From: a virus
Virus record (IMG/VR): IMGVR_UViG_3300050343_000135
Location: 1 to 64,000 of that record
Reading direction: 5' to 3' (one strand)
DNA length: 64,000 bases
Each line of letters opens with the position of its first letter. The stretch's first letter is position 1. Of the stretch, positions 56,957 through 63,495 are shown one piece after another. The position numbers and the translations under genes were made by a program. Under the pieces are notes generated by a model. The model did no database searches, was not told the origin of the DNA, and saw nothing but the letters and a program-made list of their open reading frames with translations.

Positions 56957-57084
56957 TGGCGAAAAAGAAAAATAATTTTGAAACAGAGCTAAGCAAGTAC
57001 AAACACAGCTTAGAGCTTGTGAGAACAGTAGTGCCTATATTAGTACTAATTCTACAAGTGTTTATTCTAGGGAGGATTATATAA
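56956..57084 (+). CDS. Small membrane protein
   Basis: 42 residues: MAKKKNNFETELSKYKHSLE then helix VVPILVLILQVFILG. TAATG overlaps at both ends show coupling. Confidence 0.45.
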   Translation: MAKKKNNFETELSKYKHSLELVRTVVPILVLILQVFILGRII

Positions 57085-57717
57085 TGGCAAATCATGTATA
57101 TTTTACAATAAGTGTAGAAGGTCTATCAGACGAACAATGGGATGAAGGAGTCAAGGTAGGGTAAAGGGAACTAGGAACGATTACGATGGAAACCCATACG
57201 AGTACGAAGATTGGGACTATATAGAGAACCAACCATTCATGGCAAGTGTAAAGAAAACATTTGATAAAGATGGAGAACTAGAAAACTCATACGACTGGTA
57301 CTGTAATAATGTAGGTGCTAAGTGGTGTAACATAGAAGAAATGGATAGCTGCTTTATAACTGGTTATTCAGCTTGGAGACAACCTATAGAACTAGTAGCA
57401 AATCTAATTGAATGGTATTCAAACGAGTTTGATACCGAAGTAAGTGCAATTATGACTTATGAAGATGAGTTCAGAAACTTCCTAGGAAAGCAGTACTTTG
57501 CAGTAGAACACAATAACCTACAGTGGACTGCATATGAAGGAGAAACCTATGAAACTGATGGAGATGAGCTAGTAGAAGAATTCAATGAGAGATTCCCTGA
57601 CATAGACACAACGCAGAAGACTTTGACTGGTTTGAAGAAGTAAAGACTGGTGGCGATATAATATATCCTCATGAAGTGCTAGATGAAATTGTAGACGATT
57701 TCTGGAGTAAGGCATGA
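57084..57717 (+). CDS. YubB/Api92-like ferredoxin-fold protein (frameshifts)
   Basis: ATG 57084 (MANHVYFTISVEGLSDEQWD), indel near 57160, then YDWYCNNVGAKWCNIEEMDS and GYSAWRQPIELVANLIEWYS, which match the W..xxGxKW and aromatic core of the Api92/YubB family. A second indel near 57605 gives DFDWFEEVKTGGDIIYPHEV to TGA 57717. About 210 residues, biochemical role unknown. Confidence 0.5.
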
Positions 57718-57959
57718 CACAGTATATAAACGAAGTAGAAAAACAAAGACTGTATCTAGCTGCTGAAGACTGGGGAAACAAAGTATCGCAGATATACTCA
57801 ACAAAAGGTGGAGCAGGAGATTTAGGCTTTGGTATGGGAATGTTTGTTTACTATAACAATGGAGCAGTACATAAGCTAGAAGGAAAGAAGATAAGTATAT
57901 GTCAAGTTCCGAACAGTATAGAACAAGTCATAGACGACTATGAAAGGAAGGATGTATGA
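57714..57959 (+). CDS. Hypothetical protein
   Basis: 81 residues (MTQYINEVEKQRLYLAAEDW...GFGMGMFVYYNNGAVHKLEG). Overlaps both neighbours by 4 bases. No family recognised. Confidence 0.5.
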   Translation: MTQYINEVEKQRLYLAAEDWGNKVSQIYSTKGGAGDLGFGMGMFVYYNNGAVHKLEGKKISICQVPNSIEQVIDDYERKDV

Positions 57960-58258
57960 ACTACAGTAAGGAAATAACAGCGGATATAGTAAAAAGATAT
58001 AGGGACGCTCCAAACCGCCAAACAGTTGCGATTCTCGCAAAAGAACTTGGCAAGAGTGAGAAGTCCGTTATAGGAAAACTAAGCAAGGAAGGAGTATATA
58101 AACGAAGTGTTTATGTAACGAAAGCTGGAGAAAAGCCAGTAACAAAAGCACAACTAGTGCAAGAATTAGAGGAGAAGTTAGATGCGAACTTGGAAGGGCT
58201 AGAGAAAGCTCCGAAAGAGACTCTACGCTCCTTAGTGGAGGCAATATGCGAAGAATAG
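57956..58258 (+). CDS. HTH-type DNA-binding regulator, paralogue 2
   Basis: 100 residues. QTVAILAKELGKSEKSVIGK LSKEGVYKRS aligns by eye with paralogue 1 at 53651 (AREFGKTTRSIIAK LSREGVY), and both end in a small acidic helical domain. Likely duplicated transcription regulators, one controlled singly, one inside the early operon. Confidence 0.55.
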   Translation: MNYSKEITADIVKRYRDAPNRQTVAILAKELGKSEKSVIGKLSKEGVYKRSVYVTKAGEKPVTKAQLVQELEEKLDANLEGLEKAPKETLRSLVEAICEE

Positions 58259-58469
58259 TAATGACACCAAAAGGTCTAGGAATGTGTGATAGACAGGAGT
58301 TTCGAATGCATGGGGATTTAATGTACCTAAAGGTTACGCTAAAGACTGGGAAAGTGTAGAATATTTGAACACTGAAGTAAGATTTCTAGATATGGAAGTA
58401 GAAGTTGAGGAAATAAAAAGACGTAAAAGATTAGATGCAATTACGGGAAAGATTAATGAAAAATTTTGA
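58246..58469 (+). CDS. Hypothetical protein at end of early block (one frameshift)
   Basis: ATG 58246 (MRRIVMTPKGLGMCDRQEF), indel near 58310, then NVPKGYAKDWESVEYLNTEV and EVEEIKRRKRLDAITGKINE, ending TGA 58469. About 74 residues, charged helical C-terminus. Overlaps the HTH gene. Confidence 0.4.
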
Positions 58470-58517
58470 ATTGGGCGAAGTCTTTAGATAATTAAGACGC
58501 AGTTTTAGACAGACATC

Positions 58518-58548
58518 AAAGACCGATTAGCTTTTAGTCGGTCTTTTT
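58518..58548. terminator. Bidirectional terminator between convergent units
   Basis: AAAGACCGA (58518-58526) and TCGGTCTTT (58538-58546) pair over 9 bp; TTTTT follows on the plus strand. Separates rightward early genes from the leftward structured RNA. Confidence 0.65.
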
Positions 58549-58549
58549 C

Positions 58550-58706
58550 GTTGTTTGAATTAGATTGTATTTTCTCTCTCGACCTTTCACTCAGTTCATC
58601 TCAGGTCTCTTCTTCGCTTACGCTCGAAGAGCCTTGTTTTAAGATAATCGGAGTAGGTCTCGATTAGGAGAGAGAAGAATGAATTGAGTAATTATTCTAA
58701 TTTATA
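58550..58706 (-). ncRNA. Candidate structured RNA D, possible pseudoknot
   Basis: Gene-free, minus-strand promoter upstream and terminator downstream. On the plus coordinates AATTAGA (58558) pairs with TCTAATT (58696); ACTCAGTTCAT (58589) with ATGAATTGAGT (58679; one mismatch); TCTCTCTC (58573) with GAGAGAGA (58668) crosses the second stem, giving a pseudoknot or alternative fold; TAATCG/CGATTA (58645, 58661) is a local hairpin. Class unknown. Confidence 0.45.
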
Positions 58707-58712
58707 GTATAT

Positions 58713-58741
58713 ATTTTATCACACTTTTATCAAGATTGCAA
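58713..58741 (-). promoter_or_regulatory. Leftward promoter for RNA D
   Basis: TTGCAA, 17-base spacer, TAAAAT on the minus strand, just below the bS21 gene. Weaker match than others. Confidence 0.4.
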
Positions 58742-58786
58742 GTTTTATTTTTGGTAGGGTCATTATAGCTACTTTCTGGGAACGTC

Positions 58787-59014
58787 TTATCTCCGAGAAA
58801 ATTTATTTCTCTTACGATAGTCAGATGAGATTTGATTGAGAGATTTAAGATGTCTCTTCCTCTGCTCGTTTTTCTTACGTTTGCGTTTCACTGTTGGTTT
58901 CTCATAGAATTCGAGTTCGCGACAGCGTTCTTTGATTTGAGCGGCCTCACATTTCTTACGAAAAATACGAATTGCCTTTTCTGTTGGCATGTTTTTACAG
59001 TATATACTAGGCAT
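58787..59014 (-). CDS. rpsU: Ribosomal protein bS21 (phage-encoded)
   Basis: 75 residues. MPTEKAIRIFRKKCEAAQIK, ERCRELEFYEKPTVKRKRKK and RKRHLKSLNQISS match bS21 along its whole length, including the REFYEKP-type centre and basic tail. bS21 sits near the anti-Shine-Dalgarno end of 16S rRNA and affects start-site choice. Its ATG overlaps the upstream HTH gene's stop by 8 bases, so both come from the leaderless promoter at 59186. Phage bS21 proteins are known in marine phages and can replace the host copy. Confidence 0.85.
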   Translation of the reverse strand: MPSIYCKNMPTEKAIRIFRKKCEAAQIKERCRELEFYEKPTVKRKRKKNEQRKRHLKSLNQISSDYRKRNKFSRR

Positions 59015-59179
59015 GCGCTCTCCTGTTATTGAAAGTCCAGCCTCTCTTTCGTAAGTAATGTATCTGCGAATAGAGTTGACTCTCAGTAACCTGAAGTTTC
59101 TTGCAAATGTCTGTGCGTCGAATTACCTTGTAGTTTCCTTTAAATACTGCTTATCTTCTTGAGTCCATCTTTTGTTCAT
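59007..59179 (-). CDS. Small HTH-like protein from leaderless message (one frameshift)
   Basis: ATG 59179 starts exactly below the -10 box. MNKRWTQEDKQYLKE, one base lost near 59130, then YKVIRRTDICKKLQVTESQL and YSQIHYLRKRGWTFNNRRAH. The pattern (W..ED..L... DI...L....L..) resembles short Myb/HTH-like DNA-binding proteins. About 57 residues. Operon partner of bS21. Confidence 0.5.
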
Positions 59180-59185
59180 ATCCAT

Positions 59186-59214
59186 ATTATACTAAAAATA
59201 GAACCTGTTGTCAA
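59186..59214 (-). promoter_or_regulatory. Sigma70 promoter, leaderless geometry
   Basis: TTGACA, 17-base spacer, TATAAT, 6 bases, ATG (59179). The spacer end ATTTTTAG equals that of the 48991 promoter. Confidence 0.75.
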
Positions 59215-59245
59215 GTATTATTTTTGACCATGTTAAATATAGTAC

Positions 59246-59274
59246 TTGACCTCGCGTTAGAAAAGTTGTATAAT
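59246..59274 (+). promoter_or_regulatory. Sigma70 promoter, divergent from the bS21 promoter
   Basis: TTGACC, 17-base spacer, TATAAT; AGGAAA and ATG 59298 follow. Confidence 0.65.
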
Positions 59275-59297
59275 ATATACATAAAAAAGGAAACACT

Positions 59298-59444
59298 ATG
59301 AACAATAATGATTTAGCAGTACTGATATGGTTATTACTATCAAATGTGGGAACTTACTTTTTCTGTAAGTACCATTTTATACGACATACCATAGATGTTC
59401 TCGAAGATAAAGGGCTACTAATCCTCGAAGATGATGAAAAATAA
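59298..59444 (+). CDS. Small single-helix membrane protein
   Basis: 48 residues: MNNNDLAVLIWLLLSNVGTY with helix to FFCKYHF, then an acidic tail (VLEDKGLLILEDDEK). AAGGAAA precedes the ATG. Own promoter; unknown role. Confidence 0.55.
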   Translation: MNNNDLAVLIWLLLSNVGTYFFCKYHFIRHTIDVLEDKGLLILEDDEK

Positions 59445-59447
59445 TTC

Positions 59448-59476
59448 TTGACATCAACTTCCAAATTTAGTATAAT
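59448..59476 (+). promoter_or_regulatory. Sigma70 promoter for Hsp20 operon
   Basis: TTGACA, 17-base spacer, TATAAT, directly after the previous stop. Confidence 0.7.
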
Positions 59477-59482
59477 ATATCA

Positions 59483-59645
59483 GTAGTTAGATTTATTCTA
59501 GCTATGGGATATGGGATGGTATAGTTCAATCAATAAAACAGGTTCTTTCTGCATCTTTGAACATTCAGTTTTAGAACTAGGGAATTAATGCTACCGAAAG
59601 GGGCAAACTTAACCAAGATGCAAGCTTACTGAAAAGGAGACAACA
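59483..59645 (+). promoter_or_regulatory. Long Hsp20 mRNA leader
   Basis: About 160 bases without an ORF between promoter and start, much longer than other leaders here. A GTTC/GAAC pairing (about 59540-59565) is the only simple stem I can point to. AAAGGAG at 59634-59640 is the ribosome site. Regulatory RNA, perhaps temperature-responsive, is possible but not shown. Confidence 0.3.
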
Positions 59646-60040
59646 ATGACAATAGACAATATCTATTAAAGCACTTTCTCGGCTTTGACGAGAGATTTTT
59701 TAACCCCGTTGACGATACAGCGTATCCTCGACACAATATAGTAACACGCGGTGATGACTACTTTCGTATTGAAATGGCGTTGCCAGGCTGGATTAAGGAG
59801 AACATTGAAGTAACTTTGGAGAACAGGCAACTGACTATCCAAGGAAATACTAAACTAGAGTGTGGAGAAGAGGAATCTTACTTACACAAAGGCATAAGTG
59901 GAAAAGTGTTTAAAAGAACTTTCTCTCTTGGCGAATTTATAAACGTCAATGAGGTAGAGTTTGAAAACGGCTTGCTAAGCATAGAATTAGAGAAGGTCAT
60001 ACCAGATGAGAAGAAACCAAAGGTATTTGACATAAAATGA
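59646..60040 (+). CDS. Hsp20/alpha-crystallin small heat-shock protein (one frameshift)
   Basis: ATG 59646 (MTIDNIY), frame break near 59668, then KHFLGFDERFFNPVDDTAYP, YFRIEMALPGWIKENIEVTL and KVFKRTFSLGEFINVNEVEF, with GLLSIELEK near the end: the alpha-crystallin core. Usual phage length of about 130 residues. Small heat-shock proteins prevent aggregation; in marine phages they are thought to aid capsid or replication proteins. Upstream long leader; downstream 42-residue gene overlaps. Confidence 0.75.
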
Positions 60041-60165
60041 GACAATTTAACAAATTAAAACTTTTAATTTGTGAAGATGGCAAGTTCTGTGATGCTACTA
60101 TGAACAGTTTATTAGTGATAACATTCGGTGGAATCATGATAAATAGTATTAGCACACTAACTTAA
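60037..60165 (+). CDS. Small hypothetical protein after Hsp20
   Basis: 42 residues (MRQFNKLKLLICEDGKFCDA...) with a short hydrophobic end SLLVITFGGIMINSIST. ATGA overlap with hsp20; terminator follows. Confidence 0.5.
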   Translation: MRQFNKLKLLICEDGKFCDATMNSLLVITFGGIMINSISTLT

Positions 60166-60191
60166 CAACCGAACAAAGGGTAAAGTTATAG

Positions 60192-60213
60192 AGGGAGCTT
60201 CGGCTCCCTTTTT
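60192..60213 (+). terminator. Rho-independent terminator
   Basis: AGGGAGC and GCTCCCT pair around a TTCG tetraloop, followed by TTTTT. Separates Hsp20 unit from lysis cassette, though some read-through is likely. Confidence 0.8.
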
Positions 60214-60228
60214 ACACAGAGGAAAAAT

Positions 60229-60672
60229 ATGAATATATCACAGGAGGGCTTAGCCCTTATCAAGAAGTTTGAAGGACTAGAACTGAAAGCATATAATTGT
60301 GCAGCTGGAGTATGGACCATTGGTTATGGACATACAGCAGGCGTGCAAGAAGATGATGTTTGGTCTGAAGAATACGCAAACGAACAACTAGAAAAAGACA
60401 TGGAAGAATACGCTGGGTATATCAATGACCTAGTAACATGTAAATTATCACAGAACCAGTTTGATGCCCTAGTATCATGGGTATACAATCTCGGCCCAGC
60501 CAATCTAAAGGCATCTACACTACTTAAAAAACTTAATGCAGAAGACTATGCAGATATTCCTACTCAAATCAAAAGATGGAATAAAGCAGGTGGCAAGGTA
60601 TTAGAAGGACTTATAAGAAGAAGAGAAGCAGAAGCTCTACTTTTTGAAGCTAAAGACTGGGAACATGTCTAA
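60229..60672 (+). CDS. Endolysin, GH24 lysozyme
   Basis: 147 residues. KKFEGLELKAYNCAAGVWTI GYGHT gives the catalytic Glu, a Cys at the usual Asp position eight residues on, and the Thr five further (E-8-C-5-T type). ALVSWVYNLGPANLKASTLL and IKRWNKAGGKVLEGLIRRRE complete the T4/P22 lysozyme fold. No signal-anchor helix is visible, so export probably relies on a holin. First gene of the lysis cassette. Confidence 0.8.
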   Translation: MNISQEGLALIKKFEGLELKAYNCAAGVWTIGYGHTAGVQEDDVWSEEYANEQLEKDMEEYAGYINDLVTCKLSQNQFDALVSWVYNLGPANLKASTLLKKLNAEDYADIPTQIKRWNKAGGKVLEGLIRRREAEALLFEAKDWEHV

Positions 60673-60899
60673 GATAACCTTCTCAAAAGGGATAGATTGG
60701 ATAAAGAGTCTTTTTGAAACAAGATATAAACTAATCGTCAGTTACAACTCGACATACGGAGATGGGGATGACCAAGCAGTTTATAGTAACAAAATTCTTT
60801 ATAAAGAGAGATAAATACTTAAAATTCAAAACAATCAGTGGAGAAACAGTAGAAATCAGAGGAGCTGAAGGGCTCAATTATAGGATACAAGAACTATGA
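60665..60899 (+). CDS. Small lysis-cassette protein (possible frameshift)
   Basis: ATG 60665 overlaps the endolysin end: MSKITFSKGIDWIKSLFETR, then after a frame change near 60770 FIVTKFFIKRDKYLKFKTIS and VEIRGAEGLNYRIQEL to TGA 60899. The second half could start on its own ATG (MTKQFIV), so two overlapping genes are possible. Unknown function. Confidence 0.4.
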
Positions 60900-61306
60900 A
60901 TCAATTTTTTATAGCAATTATAGTAGTATTATCACTAGGAAGTTGGTATCTTTGGAGTGATAATCAAACACTTCGAGAGAACAATGCCCAGTTAATGGTA
61001 GCTGCAGCGACACAGGAAGAAACAATATCGCAGTTACAAAATGATATGGCACTACAAGGACAGTCTCTTTTAGAGCTACAGTCTAAAGGTCAGGAAATCC
61101 AACAAGAGATGGACAGATACTTAGATATTTTTAAGAGACATAATTTAACAAAGTTAGCGGCAGCAAAGCCAGGTCTGATAGAGACAAGAGCTAACAAAGC
61201 AACAAAGGAGGCGTTTGATGGAATTGAAGAAGACAGTCGTGACATCGATGCTGCTGATGATAGTCTCATCGTGCAGCCTACTACCAACGAAGACATTAGA
61301 GGTTAG
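60896..61306 (+). CDS. Inner-membrane spanin (Rz-like)
   Basis: 136 residues: N-terminal helix FFIAIIVVLSLGSWYLW, then coiled coil (ENNAQLMVAAATQEETISQL, SKGQEIQQEMDRYLDIFKR). Overlaps, in another frame, the lipoprotein gene at 61218, the classical Rz/Rz1 nested arrangement. Links inner membrane to outer membrane and fuses them after cell-wall degradation. Confidence 0.65.
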   Translation: MNQFFIAIIVVLSLGSWYLWSDNQTLRENNAQLMVAAATQEETISQLQNDMALQGQSLLELQSKGQEIQQEMDRYLDIFKRHNLTKLAAAKPGLIETRANKATKEAFDGIEEDSRDIDAADDSLIVQPTTNEDIRG

Positions 61307-61568
61307 TGCGAAACCAATCGAAAGAAAGATTATTCAACCTATCCTGCCCCGTGAAATAGACTTAAAAGAACCATATTGGTATGTGGTTTCAGATAAGAAC
61401 CTTGACGAATTTCTATCGAGAGTAGAAAAAGACCAAGGTCAAGTAGTATTCTTTGCAATGTCAGTTCCAGATTATGAACTGATGGCATATAATACTCAAG
61501 AGCTCAAACGTTATATAAACGAGCTCAAAGAGGTGGTTATCTACTATAGGAAAGTAACTACCGAATAA
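61218..61568 (+). CDS. Outer-membrane spanin lipoprotein (Rz1-like)
   Basis: ATG 61218 (MELKKTVVTSMLLMIVSSCS). Lipoprotein signal with lipobox IVSSC; mature part about 95 residues, acidic, with YNTQELKRYINELKEVVIYY helix. Start lies 89 bases inside the Rz-like gene, in a different frame. Longer than lambda Rz1 but position and lipobox support the call. Confidence 0.65.
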   Translation: MELKKTVVTSMLLMIVSSCSLLPTKTLEVSAKPIERKIIQPILPREIDLKEPYWYVVSDKNLDEFLSRVEKDQGQVVFFAMSVPDYELMAYNTQELKRYINELKEVVIYYRKVTTE

Positions 61569-61578
61569 GGAGACTAGT

Positions 61579-61755
61579 ATGTTAGAATTCTTTCAATGGG
61601 TGCAAGCCCTAATCGCAATTGTGCCAACCATAGTGTTGGTTGCATCTGCAGTAGCGGCATTAACACCTACACCACTCGACGATGGGTGGATGAAAAAAAT
61701 CTATGTTGTATTAGATTGGTGCGCACTTAATGTGGGCAGAGCAAAGGATAAGTAA
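61579..61755 (+). CDS. Holin candidate, single-helix
   Basis: 58 residues: amphipathic start MLEFFQWVQALIAIVPTIVL VASAVAALTP, then KIYVVLDWCALNVGRAKDK. AAGGAG upstream. One strong membrane helix and a charged tail beside endolysin and spanins fit a small holin, though no experiment-type motif exists. Confidence 0.5.
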   Translation: MLEFFQWVQALIAIVPTIVLVASAVAALTPTPLDDGWMKKIYVVLDWCALNVGRAKDK

Positions 61756-62207
61756 TGTCAGAAGCAGTAGACAATAGAAACGAGGTAAACATTGACCTCG
61801 AGAAATATATGTCACTTGTCGAGAAACTCGACGGCGCAGAAGACACTATATCCGCTCTCAAAACAGAAGCTGAAGCAGCAAGAAAGCAACTTGCTCCACC
61901 AAAAAGAAAGCTTATGGACTTGTTCTTAGATGACAATGACATAAACGAAAAGTCTATTATTGGCTTTATGTCTTTCTTTTTAATGTTCGTATTCGGAACC
62001 TGTGATTTAATTACAGCGTTTTGGGGCATGGACTTACAGATTAGTGATACTATCTACACTTCGTTTGTAGTTGTAACACTAGGAGCATTTGGTATCTCGG
62101 AAGCAGGAAAAGCCTTCGGAAATAATTATCTCACCAGTTGGAAGTCGAGCTTACTCTTAGTTCGACTTTCACCTTTTACAATCCCTACTAAATATAAACC
62201 TCACTAA
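61755..62207 (+). CDS. Two-helix membrane protein with coiled-coil start, holin-like
   Basis: 150 residues: coiled N-terminus (VNIDLEKYMSLVEKLDGAED TISALKTEAEAARKQL), membrane helices near IIGFMSFFLMFVFGTCDLIT and YTSFVVVTLGAFGISEAGKA. Starts on the previous stop (TAATG). A conserved marine phage protein; could be holin, antiholin or pore partner. Confidence 0.5.
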   Translation: MSEAVDNRNEVNIDLEKYMSLVEKLDGAEDTISALKTEAEAARKQLAPPKRKLMDLFLDDNDINEKSIIGFMSFFLMFVFGTCDLITAFWGMDLQISDTIYTSFVVVTLGAFGISEAGKAFGNNYLTSWKSSLLLVRLSPFTIPTKYKPH

Positions 62208-62216
62208 AAATAAGTC

Positions 62217-62245
62217 TTGACAACGGGTCGAAATTTCTGTATAAT
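62217..62245 (+). promoter_or_regulatory. Sigma70 promoter, leaderless geometry
   Basis: TTGACA, 17-base spacer, TATAAT, 6 bases, ATG (62252). Start +1 falls on the A of ATG. Confidence 0.75.
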
Positions 62246-62251
62246 AGATTT

Positions 62252-62851
62252 ATGAATTTATTTTACTTAGACGAAAATTTAGATATGTGTGCGGAAGCTC
62301 ATGTAGACAAACATATAGTTAAGATGCCACTCGAAGCAGCCCAGCTACTTTGTACGGCAGTATGGATAGATTCAGTTCTAGGTTTCATTCCGCGAGCACT
62401 TAATAAAGAGGAAACTCGAGAACTTAATTCTCGAAAGTCAGAAATTAAACACTTGCCAATGGAAGAGAGACCCTTGACACCTTACCTTCCAATGATGTAC
62501 AATCACCCTTGTACTATTTGGACTCGATCATCGCTTGATAACTTCGAATGGGTTCACTGTTATGCAAATGCCCTCAACGACGAATATTATTATAGATACG
62601 GTAAACAGCACAAATCAGTGGTGGAAGTAATCAACCGATTACCAGAACCCAAAAACATGGAGAGACTAGGAATGACGGAGTTCCTACTAGCCATGCCTGA
62701 CGAGCTCAAAATGGAAGGTAATCCGATTCAGTCTTATAGAGACTACTATCACTTAGACAAAGCAACTTTTGCTAAGTGGTCACACAGAGACAAACCACAT
62801 TGGTGGAATGAAGATTACGCCGACTATGAAAAAAGGATAACAGCAAAATGA
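62252..62851 (+). CDS. Conserved marine phage protein
   Basis: 199 residues. MNLFYLDENLDMCAEAHVDK HIVKMPLEAAQLLCTAVWID is a conserved N-terminus frequent in marine phages, followed by HPCTIWTRSSLDNFEW and KPHWWNEDYADY. I do not assign an enzyme. The message should be leaderless, with start codon at the predicted +1 site. Runs into glutaredoxin gene with ATGA overlap. Confidence 0.6.
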   Translation: MNLFYLDENLDMCAEAHVDKHIVKMPLEAAQLLCTAVWIDSVLGFIPRALNKEETRELNSRKSEIKHLPMEERPLTPYLPMMYNHPCTIWTRSSLDNFEWVHCYANALNDEYYYRYGKQHKSVVEVINRLPEPKNMERLGMTEFLLAMPDELKMEGNPIQSYRDYYHLDKATFAKWSHRDKPHWWNEDYADYEKRITAK

Positions 62852-63078
62852 AAGTAACAATCTATGGCAAACCAAACTGCACTTACTGTACTATGGCAAA
62901 GAGCTTAGCAGAGAATAAGAAAGCAGAGGTAAGATATTTAACTATGGGAGAAGACTATACTGCTAAGAATTTTATGGCAGAGTTTCCCACAGCTAGAACC
63001 TTTCCACAGATTATATTTAATGGAGAAAAGATTGGTGGCTATGCAGCATTGCTAACGTTACTAACAAACGAGGAGTAA
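62848..63078 (+). CDS. Glutaredoxin
   Basis: 76 residues: IYGKPNCTYCTMAKSL has the CxxC active site, TFPQIIF the cis-proline, KIGGYAALL the glutathione-side GG. Phage glutaredoxins reduce ribonucleotide reductase or supply thiols to cluster assembly. Overlaps the previous stop. Confidence 0.85.
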   Translation: MKVTIYGKPNCTYCTMAKSLAENKKAEVRYLTMGEDYTAKNFMAEFPTARTFPQIIFNGEKIGGYAALLTLLTNEE

Positions 63079-63079
63079 T

Positions 63080-63232
63080 ATGAAACCTATAAAAACAAAT
63101 GATGGACAAGCTAGAGTTATAAACGATAGTGAAAATGTCGAAGAAAAAGTAAAAACATCTGTAAGATTGCGAAAGCAAATTAAACTACTAAAAAATAACA
63201 AAATAACCAAGATATTCAGAGCATGGAAATAA
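63080..63232 (+). CDS. Small basic hypothetical protein
   Basis: 50 residues (MKPIKTNDGQARVINDSENV... RLRKQIKLLKNNKITKIFR). Starts just after the glutaredoxin stop and overlaps the next gene. Charge suggests nucleic-acid binding. Confidence 0.5.
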   Translation: MKPIKTNDGQARVINDSENVEEKVKTSVRLRKQIKLLKNNKITKIFRAWK

Positions 63233-63495
63233 CAAATAATAAATTTAAAGAACGAGAAGCACTCCTTATACTAAAAAATCACATTTTAGCAACCTATGAC
63301 CAACACTATAGTATGAATAAAATTCAGGCAACTGAGTTTATATTCGACGCTGGCCATGGAGAAAGTTTCTGTTTAGGGAATATTATAAAGTATGCTCAAA
63401 GATATGGAAAAAAAGACGGCAAAAACAAACAAGACATTTTAAAAATATTACATTACGCAATTATGTTGCTAGGAGAAGAGATTGATAAAAAATAA
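63223..63495 (+). CDS. DUF3310 family protein
   Basis: 90 residues. IQATEFIFDAGHGESFCLGN IIKYAQRYGKKDGKNKQDIL is the conserved DUF3310 core; function unsettled, commonly encoded in phage nucleotide or replication blocks. Overlaps both neighbours. Confidence 0.75.
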   Translation: MEITNNKFKEREALLILKNHILATYDQHYSMNKIQATEFIFDAGHGESFCLGNIIKYAQRYGKKDGKNKQDILKILHYAIMLLGEEIDKK

